Part shown: in pieces, positions 48,648-56,400 of the stretch
Layout of the letters: each line of letters opens with the position of its first letter
How positions within the stretch are numbered: position 1 is the stretch's first letter
DNA from: Bauldia litoralis
GTDB lineage: Bacteria; Pseudomonadota; Alphaproteobacteria; Rhizobiales; Kaistiaceae
Length of the DNA: 64,000 nt
Direction: 5' to 3'
Assembly (NCBI RefSeq): GCF_900104485.1
Contig: NZ_FMXQ01000006.1
Coordinates: 62,001 to 126,000 of the forward strand
Notes under the pieces: generated by a model
What the model was told of the DNA's origin: nothing
Seen by the model: the letters and a program-made list of their open reading frames with translations, nothing else
Databases searched by the model: none
Position numbers and translations under genes: made by a program

Positions 48648-49736
48648 TCACGGCTTCCGCGACACGAACCAGACGTTCATCGGGTCGTGCGGCAGGCGGT
48701 TGCAGGTGACGCTGACAAAGCCGGCGTCCTTGAGGAAGGCCTCGGCAGTCTCCCAGCCCCACATCGTGCCGAGCCCGGCGCCACCCTGGCCGAGCGACAC
48801 CGGCATGCAGTGGGTCAGCGACACCGCGTAGAGGAAGGCGGCGAGCGGGAAGTCGAGGTTGTTCTCGAGATGGTCCGAGCCGCCGATATCCTGCATCAGG
48901 TAGACGCCGCCGGGCTTCAGTGCGCCGAACAACCCATGCACCAGCCCGGCCGGGTCCTTCTGGTCGTGGACCGCGTCGAAGGTGGTGATGAAGTCGAAGC
49001 GCTCCCGCTCGTCATAGCCGGTGAGGTCGCGGGCCTCGAAGCGGATGTTGGTGAGGCCGGCGCTGCGGGCCGCCCCTTCAGCATAGCGGATGGCGTCCTC
49101 GCCGAGGTCGTAGCCGACGAAGCGGCTGTTCGGATAGCGCGTGGCCATGGCGATCAGCGCCCCGCCGCGGCCGCAGCCGGCGTCGAGCACGTCGATCCCC
49201 GCTTCGAGGCGTTCGGCGATCCCGTCGACCAGCGGCAGGATTGTGTCGAAGAGCTGGCCGGTGACCGTCTGGCCGCTGTCCTCGGCCATCATGCCGTGGA
49301 AGTGCGGATAGTCGTGATAGTGCAGGCCTTCGCCACTCTCGAGGCGTTCGAGAATCTTGTCCTGCAGGGAGCCGATCAACGCGACGAACTGGCCATAGAC
49401 CGCAAGGTTGCCGAGCGCGCCATCGCGGGTGAGGCAGGCGGCGTGCTCGGCCGGCAGGGCATAGGTCCGCCCTTTCGGCGCGTAGGTGACGATGCCGCCG
49501 GTGACCATGACGGCGAGCCATTCGCGGACGTAGCGCTCGTCGAGTTCGGCGGCGTTGGCGATCGTGGCGCTGGTCGCGGCCGGCAGGCCGGCCAACACGT
49601 CGAACAGGCCGGACCGGTGGCCGATGGCGATCATCGCGGCGATGGCGCCGTGGTTGAGGATCGAAAGCGTCTTGTCGGCGAAAGCCTCGGCTTCGGCCTG
49701 ATCGAAAGCCGGCGCGGCGGCGGGAAGGGCTGACAT
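48648..49736 (-). CDS. class I SAM-dependent methyltransferase with winged-helix N-terminus
   Basis: The 362-aa protein has a helical winged-helix-like N-terminal part (FDQAEAEAFADKTLSILNHG, then HRSGLFDVLAGLPAATSATIANAAELDERYVREWLAVM) and a Rossmann methyltransferase domain (DVLDAGCGRGGALIAMATRYP, FDFITTFDAVHDQKDP). This is the layout of the S-methyltransferase-like Methyltransf_25/rHTH family. GGAGA lies five bases before the ATG. It is divergent from a GlxA-type activator 110 bp away, which may control it. The substrate is unknown. Confidence 0.85.
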   Translation of the reverse strand: MSALPAAAPAFDQAEAEAFADKTLSILNHGAIAAMIAIGHRSGLFDVLAGLPAATSATIANAAELDERYVREWLAVMVTGGIVTYAPKGRTYALPAEHAACLTRDGALGNLAVYGQFVALIGSLQDKILERLESGEGLHYHDYPHFHGMMAEDSGQTVTGQLFDTILPLVDGIAERLEAGIDVLDAGCGRGGALIAMATRYPNSRFVGYDLGEDAIRYAEGAARSAGLTNIRFEARDLTGYDERERFDFITTFDAVHDQKDPAGLVHGLFGALKPGGVYLMQDIGGSDHLENNLDFPLAAFLYAVSLTHCMPVSLGQGGAGLGTMWGWETAEAFLKDAGFVSVTCNRLPHDPMNVWFVSRKP

Positions 49737-49846
49737 GGGGTTCTCCATTGGTTGCATTGACGATGGACAGGGGAGATACCGGGGGAGACATGCGCGCGTG
49801 AGCGGCCATTCGGACAAAAGCGGGGCTTTTGAGCCATGGACAGATC

Positions 49847-50884
49847 ATGACATCGGGCAAGGATGCGCCGATCGTGTCGGTCAGCCTGCTTGCCCTGCCG
49901 GAAACCACCCCGGCGACGCTTTACGGGCTCTACGAGGTGCTGCTGTCGGTCGGCACGGCCTGGGGTGAACTGACCGGGGAGGCGAGCGACTGCGGACGCT
50001 TCGAGACCCGCATCGTCTCGCCCGAGGGCGAGCCATTCACGACCACCATGGGCATACCGATCGCGCCGCATGCCGCGACGCGCGACGTGGCGCGGACCGA
50101 CATCGTCGTGGCCACCGATCTCACCCTGTCGCCGCACGTGGATCCGCGCGGCCGCTGGCCGGCGGCGGCGGAGTGGATCGGCCGGCAGTACGAACAGGGC
50201 GCGATGCTCTGCTCGGTCTGCACCGGGACGGTCCTCCTGGCCGAGGCGGGCATTCTCGACGGGATCGAGGCGACGACGCATTGGGCCGCGGCGCCGCTCT
50301 TCAAGGCCTATTATCCCGGTATCGACATCCGTGCCGAACGCGTCCTGTCGCGCGGCGGGGCGGACGGGCGGATCGTCACCAGCGGCGGCTCGGCGTCATG
50401 GGAGGATCTCGTGCTCTTCCTGATCGCCCGGTTCCGGGGCGAGGCCGAGGCGATCCGCATCTCGAAGATCTTTGTCTTCGGCGATCGCTCGGAGGGGCAG
50501 TTGCCCTATGCGGCGATGCGCCGGGCGGACCGCAGCGAGGATGCGGTCGTCGCCGATGCCCAGGCCTGGGTGGCCGACAACTACGCGGCGGCAAACGCGG
50601 TGGCGCGGATGGTGGCGCAGTCGGGCCTTGCCGAACGGACCTTCAAGCGGCGGTTCAAGACGGCGACCGGCTATGCCCCGGTCGACTATGTCCAGACGGT
50701 GCGGGTCGAGGAGGCGAAGCAGATGCTGGAGACGACGCGCGAGCCGACCGACGCGGTGGCGCACGCCGTCGGCTACGAGGACGCGGCCTATTTCCGTCGG
50801 CTGTTCAAGCGGAAAACCGGAGTCACGCCAGCGCGCTACCGGCAAAGGTTCCAGTCGCTTGGCAGGATCGGGCGGAGCGGCTGA
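49847..50884 (+). CDS. GlxA-family AraC-type transcriptional regulator
   Basis: The 345-aa protein combines a DJ-1/PfpI-like domain (VSVSLLALPETTPATLYGLYE and the nucleophile-elbow-like ALMCSVCTGTVLLAEAGIL region) with a C-terminal AraC helix-turn-helix pair (VARMVAQSGLAERTFKRRFK, and DAVAHAVGYEDAAYFRRLFKRKTGVTPARYRQ). ATG 49847 is preferred to a TTG at 49829. It is divergent from the methyltransferase gene and probably regulates it in response to a small molecule. Confidence 0.9.
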   Translation: MTSGKDAPIVSVSLLALPETTPATLYGLYEVLLSVGTAWGELTGEASDCGRFETRIVSPEGEPFTTTMGIPIAPHAATRDVARTDIVVATDLTLSPHVDPRGRWPAAAEWIGRQYEQGAMLCSVCTGTVLLAEAGILDGIEATTHWAAAPLFKAYYPGIDIRAERVLSRGGADGRIVTSGGSASWEDLVLFLIARFRGEAEAIRISKIFVFGDRSEGQLPYAAMRRADRSEDAVVADAQAWVADNYAAANAVARMVAQSGLAERTFKRRFKTATGYAPVDYVQTVRVEEAKQMLETTREPTDAVAHAVGYEDAAYFRRLFKRKTGVTPARYRQRFQSLGRIGRSG

Positions 50885-50887
50885 CGG

Positions 50888-51814
50888 TCAACCTTGCCGG
50901 CGGAGAAAGGCGAGCGGCCGTCCGTCGATGACGCCGAGGCCGATGCCGATGGCGGCCATGCCGAGGAAGTGGTGCGGCGAGAGCCGCTCGCCGAGGATGA
51001 CCGTGCCCAAGAGGATGGCGCTGACCGGAATGAGAAACGTGACCAGCATCAGGTTGACGGCGCCGGCGGTGGCGAGGATGCGGTAGTAGATGACATAGGC
51101 GAGGCAGGTGGCGAGCGCCGCCAGTCCGAGGATCGCGCCGAAGACCTCCGGGCCGGGCACGGGCAGGGCCCAGGGCCGGTCGACGATCAGCGCCATCGGC
51201 GCCATGACCAGTGCTGCGGCCGCGATCTGGCCGGTGGCCGCCGGCAACGGCTCGACGCCGGTCCTGGCGAAGCGCCGGGCAAAGACGGCCGAGAAGGCGT
51301 AGCTGAGGGCCGCGGCGAGGATCGCCAGCTGGCCGAGCAGGTGACCGCCGACCACATCGAGCAAAGCGTCGGCGCCCATCATCATCACGACGCCGCCGAA
51401 GCCGATGAGCAGGCCGGCGACGGTCGCCGGCGTCATCCGTTCGTCGCGCGTGTAGATATGGGCGACGAGCACGGTGAAGAAGGGCGTCGTCGCGTTGAAG
51501 ATCGAGGCGAGGCCGCTGGCCATCTGGGTCTGGCCCCAGGCAATCAGGCTGAAGGGGATGACGTTGTTGAGCACGCCCATCAGCAGGAAGGCCGCCCAGA
51601 CCTTCGGCGCGACCGGCATGCGCCGGCCGGCGATGCGGACCACCAGGTAGAGGAAGCCTGCGCCGAGCAGCAGGCGCGCGGCAACCAGGGTGAAAGGCGG
51701 CAGGGCGACGAGGATGACCGCGTTGAAGAAGAACGAGCCGCCCCACAGCATGGACAGCGTCACCAGCAGCCCCCATTCGGCGACATTCATGGTGCGGTGG
51801 ATGGCTGCTGGCAT
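50888..51814 (-). CDS. EamA/DMT-family transporter
   Basis: The 308-aa inner-membrane protein has ten hydrophobic helices in two EamA repeats (MLWGGSFFFNAVIL...ASGLASIFNATTPFFTVLVAH; and AILAAALSYAFSAVFARRF...PVSAILLGTVILGERLSPHHFLG), the usual drug/metabolite exporter pattern. It is convergent with the GlxA regulator, three bases away. An alternative start at 51790 (MNVAEWG) is possible. The substrate is unknown. Confidence 0.88.
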   Translation of the reverse strand: MPAAIHRTMNVAEWGLLVTLSMLWGGSFFFNAVILVALPPFTLVAARLLLGAGFLYLVVRIAGRRMPVAPKVWAAFLLMGVLNNVIPFSLIAWGQTQMASGLASIFNATTPFFTVLVAHIYTRDERMTPATVAGLLIGFGGVVMMMGADALLDVVGGHLLGQLAILAAALSYAFSAVFARRFARTGVEPLPAATGQIAAAALVMAPMALIVDRPWALPVPGPEVFGAILGLAALATCLAYVIYYRILATAGAVNLMLVTFLIPVSAILLGTVILGERLSPHHFLGMAAIGIGLGVIDGRPLAFLRRQG

Positions 51815-52022
51815 CGACGACTCGGGGGATTCGGGCGTGGGGCGCGACTGTAGGCGCAGGCACCCGGTGCCGCATTCCGATTTCGACCTTTCGATCAGCG
51901 TTTTGGCGGCGCCAATCCGGGCAGGGCGGGTGGCGGATCGCGATTAATGTAGGCTTTGGCTCATATTCGCCATTTTGCTAGGTTGCCTGAACGAAGCAGG
52001 CAGAAAGGCTTTCCGAGTCGAA

Positions 52023-53438
52023 ATGACGATTCCCATCGCCATCGAACCCGTCTCCCGCAACGAAGCAGGCATCGCCACGGCTCTGCCGTTGCTTGCCCAG
52101 CGGTTCGGCGAACGATTCGCCCAGTCCGAGGCGGTGCGCCAGCAGCATGGGCATACGCTGACCTGGCTGACCAACCAGCCGCCGGACGGCGTCGTCTTCG
52201 TCGAATCGACGGAGGAAGTGGTCGAGATCGTCCGGGTCTGTGGCGAACATAGGGTTCCGATCATTCCGTTCGGCGCCGGCTCGTCGCTGGAAGGCCATCT
52301 CAACGCGCCGGGTGGCGGCATCTCGATCGACTTTACCCACATGAAGCGGGTGATCGCGGTGCATGGCGAGGATCTCGATTGCGTCATCGAGCCCGGCATC
52401 ACCCATTACGAATTGAACGAATACCTGCGCGACACCGGGCTGTTCTTTCCGATCGATCCCGGCGCCGAGGCGTCGCTCGGCGGGATGGCGGCGACCCGCG
52501 CCTCCGGCACCAACGCGGTGCGCTACGGCACGATGCGCGACAATGTCATCAACCTGACGGCGGTGATGCCCGACGGCTCGGTGGTCAAGACCGGCAACCG
52601 GGCGAAGAAATCGTCGGCAGGCTACGACCTCGCCCGGCTGCTCATCGGCTCGGAGGGCACGCTCGGCGTGATCACCGAGCTGACGCTGAAGCTGCACGGC
52701 ATCCCGGAGGCGATCTCCGGCGGCGTCTGCCCGTTCCCGACGGTCGAGGACGCCTGCAACGCGGTCATCATGACCATCCAGAGCGGTATCCCGGTAGCCC
52801 GGATCGAGCTGCTCGACGCGCTGCAGGTCAAGGCCTGCAACGCCTATTCGAAGCTAGATCTTGAAGAGGTGCCGACGCTTTTCGTCGAGTTCCACGGCTC
52901 GCCCGCCTCGGTCGCCGAACAGTCCGAGGGCTTCGGCCAGATCGCCGCCGAATTCGGCGCCGGCGCCTTCATCTGGGAAACCTCGGCCGAGGCCCGCAAC
53001 AAGCTGTGGAAGGCGCGGCATGACGTCTACTGGGCCTGCGTCGGGCTGCGACCGGGGGCCAAGGCGATCGCCACCGATGCCTGCGTGCCGATCTCGCGGC
53101 TGGCGGAATGTGTCGGCGAGACCGTCGCGGACATCGAAAAAACAGGTTTGGTCGCTCCAATCGTCGGCCACGTCGGTGACGGCAACTTTCATGTCACAAT
53201 GTTGCTGGATATCTCAGACGCCGACGAGGTCGAACGGGCGGCAGGATTTGTCGGCCGGCTCAACATGCGGGCGATCGGCATGGACGGTACCTGCACCGGC
53301 GAGCATGGCGTCGGCCAGGGCAAGATGAAATACCTCGCCGCCGAGCATGGCGCCGGGGTGGCGGTTATGCGAACCATCAAGCGGGCGATCGACCCCGACA
53401 ACATCATGAACCCGGGAAAGATCATTGCCGCGAACTGA
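52023..53438 (+). CDS. FAD-linked D-2-hydroxyacid (D-lactate/glycolate) dehydrogenase
   Basis: The 471-aa flavoprotein has the FAD-binding PCMH domain (VPIIPFGAGSSLEGHLNAPGGGISI, PGAEASLGGMAATRASGTNA, LLIGSEGTLGVITELTLKL) and the VAO-type C-terminal domain (VGHVGDGNFHVTMLLDI with metal-binding His, GTCTGEHGVGQGKMKYL, DPDNIMNPGKI). This pattern fits D-lactate dehydrogenase (cytochrome) or the GlcD subunit. The absence of glcE/glcF neighbours favours a single-subunit D-lactate dehydrogenase. An AsmA-family gene follows 36 bp later. Confidence 0.9.
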   Translation: MTIPIAIEPVSRNEAGIATALPLLAQRFGERFAQSEAVRQQHGHTLTWLTNQPPDGVVFVESTEEVVEIVRVCGEHRVPIIPFGAGSSLEGHLNAPGGGISIDFTHMKRVIAVHGEDLDCVIEPGITHYELNEYLRDTGLFFPIDPGAEASLGGMAATRASGTNAVRYGTMRDNVINLTAVMPDGSVVKTGNRAKKSSAGYDLARLLIGSEGTLGVITELTLKLHGIPEAISGGVCPFPTVEDACNAVIMTIQSGIPVARIELLDALQVKACNAYSKLDLEEVPTLFVEFHGSPASVAEQSEGFGQIAAEFGAGAFIWETSAEARNKLWKARHDVYWACVGLRPGAKAIATDACVPISRLAECVGETVADIEKTGLVAPIVGHVGDGNFHVTMLLDISDADEVERAAGFVGRLNMRAIGMDGTCTGEHGVGQGKMKYLAAEHGAGVAVMRTIKRAIDPDNIMNPGKIIAAN

Positions 53439-53474
53439 GCGAAACGGGGCGCGCCGACCGAGAGGAGGTCCACG

Positions 53475-56400
53475 CTGAGCAGGCTCTTAGTGATCCTTGG
53501 GAGCCTCGCCGTGATTGCGCTTTTTGCGGCGCTGATCGGCCCGTGGTTCATCAACTGGGACGACTACAAGGCCAATTTCGAGGCCCAGGCAGAGAAAATT
53601 CTCGGCCAGCCGGTGCGTGTCGTCGGCACGGCCGACGCGTCGATCCTGCCATCGCCGTCGCTGACCTTCACCAATGTCGAGGTTGGCGACACCGAAGGCC
53701 AGCCGATGATGACGGTCGAGCGTTTCGCCGTGACCATCGAACTCCTGCCGCTGATGCAGGGCGAAATCCAGGTCATCTCGATGAAGCTGGAAAAGCCCAC
53801 CGTCCGGGTGTCGATCGACGATGTCGGCCAGGTCGACTGGTTCCATCGCTCGGAAGCCTCGCGCGATCTCAACCCGGATTCGGTGGTGCTCAATGGCGTC
53901 GAGGTCCACGACGGCACGGTGATCTATACCGATGCCGGCGCTGGCTCGACGGTGCGGCTCAACGACATCCAGGCGTCGATCGAGGCGCGGACGCTCTCCG
54001 GTCCGTGGCGGATCGAGGGCAGCTATGCCGACGAAGGCATCCCGGTCCAGTTCACGGTCGCCACCGGCCGCCGCAACGACGACGGCTCGCTCAGGGTCAA
54101 GTTCGACGCGACCCCCGCCCAGTGGCCGGTCGCCATCGGCACCGACGGCGTGATCGCCGGCAGCGAGGACGGGCCGACCTATGAAGGCACCTACAACCTC
54201 ACCCAGATCGTCGCCGCCGAAGGCCGCGAGGCCGGCGATTCGCCCGGCTGGCGCAGCGAGGGCAGCTTCAACCTGACCCGCGACCGGCTGGTGATCGACA
54301 AGGCGATCCTCACCGAAGGCCCGCCCGACCGGCCGTCGAGCTTGGCTGGATCGATGACGGTCGAACTCGGCAAGGAGGCCCGCTTCGAGGCGACGATGCA
54401 GGCGCGCCAGCTCGATCTCGACCGATCGCTCGGCGAGGGGCCGACCAAGCCCGTCGAGGTTGGCGCCGCCGCCAACAGTTTCGTCGAGTGGCTGGCCGGC
54501 GTTCCGGTGCCGCCGATCCCCGGCCGGGTCCGGTTCAACGTGCCGGGTATCGTGGTCGGCGGCAGCGTCATCCAGGACGTGCGCTTCGTCGCGATGCCGG
54601 AAGATGCCGGCTGGCAGATCGAGGGCTTGCAGGCGCGGCTGCCCGGCCAGGCGACCTTCCAGGCCGATGGCCGGCTGTCGACCGGCGAGAATGTCGGCTT
54701 CGGCGGCGTCGTGCGGCTGGCTGTCGGGCAGCCGGCGACCTTCGCCAACTGGTGGCGCGGCAAGAGCTCGGGCGGGGCAGGGCGGCTGCTGGCGCCCTTC
54801 GACCTGTCGGGCCGGGCGACGGTCAATCTCGGCGGCATCGCCGTCGAGGGCATGACGACGCGGATCGGCGACGCGACCATCACCGGCGGCTTCTCATGGT
54901 CGCGGGCGACCGCCGAATTGAGCGAGCGCAAGCTGCGCACCGACCTCCAGGCCGACCGTCTCGACTTCATCCAGATCAAGGCGCTGGCGGAACTGCTCGG
55001 CGGCCGGGACTTCACCGACGCGACCGCCATCGCCGACAGCTACGCGATCAAGCTCTCGGCCAGTGAAATGGCGATCGAGGACGTGCGGATGCGCGGCGTG
55101 ATGATCGACGCGGCCTTTGCCGGCGGCGGGCTTGCCGTCAACGGCATCGAGGTCGGCGACATCGGCGGCGCGTCGCTCAAGGTCACCCGCGGACAGATCG
55201 ACGACGTGCTGACCGAGCCGCTCGGCCGGATCGAGGCGCAGCTGACCGCCGGGACTCTGACCGGGCTCGCCCGCGTCGTCGACCGGGTGATCCCCGACAC
55301 GCGCTTCTCGCGCTGGTTCCTCGAGACGGCGCCGTCGCTGGCGCCGGCGTCGCTCAGCCTGACCATCGATTCGGTGATGGAAGACGGTGCGCCCAATTCG
55401 CGGCTCGACATCAAGGGCTCGGCCGGCGCGACCAATTTCGACAGCAGCATCGAGTTGGCCGGTGCGCCGACATCGTGGCGGAACGGCCGCGCCAGCTTCA
55501 CCGGGTCCCTGACCTCCTATGATGCGGTCGGCGTCGCGCGCCAGGTCGGCCTGGAGCCGGTCGGCCCGACCATCGGCGGCGCCCGCATCAGCGTCACCGC
55601 CGCCGGCATCCCGTCCAAGGGTCTCGAATCGACGCTCCAGGGCAGCTTCGGCGGGTTGACGCTGGAAAGCGCCGGGACGCTGGTCCTCGCCGCCGACCTG
55701 CCGCCGACCTTTGCCGGCAGCTTCGACCTTGAGACAGACAACGTCGAGCCGCTGATCAACATGGTCGGGCTCGGCATTCCCGGCGCCGCGCTCGGCACCC
55801 CGGTGGCGCTGGCCGGCGACATCACGTCGCTCGGCCCCTCGGCCGAGGTCGTCTGGACCAACGGCCAGATCGCCGGCCATGCGGTCAGCGGCAAGGTCCG
55901 CGTCGCCACCCGCGCCGATGGGGGCATCCGGCTCGACGAGGGCGACCTGCAGATCGATACCGTCGACGCCGGCTGGATCGCATCGCTGGGACTCGGCTTC
56001 GCGCCGTTGCCGACCGGCGACCCGGAAGCGCCGTGGTCGAAGACGCCCTTCGCCGAGCCGACCTTCGGCCAGCTCGAGGCGGCGATCGACGTGGCGACCG
56101 AGGAACTGACCCTCGGCAATTCGATGCGGGTGAGCAACGCGCGGCTGGCGGTGGCGCTGGAGCCGAACCGGGTCGCCTTCGACGTCCTGTCGGGCGAGGT
56201 GCTCGGCGGCAGCGTCGTCGGTGGCTTCACCATCCGCAATGTCGGCGGCAACGCCAATGTCGCTGGACGCCTCAGCCTGGTCGATGGCAACCTCGACACG
56301 ATCATCTGGCAACGCGCCGGCCGGGCGGTGGCGACGGGCACCCTCGACATGTCCGCCGATTTCGAGGCGACCGGGCGGTCGCCCTCCGGCCTGATCTCCT

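Noticed and set aside
46910-48709. Plus-strand frame of over 500 codons opposite the ClC gene
   Set aside because: Antisense shadow rich in Asp, Gly and Arg; the minus strand encodes an intact ClC protein.
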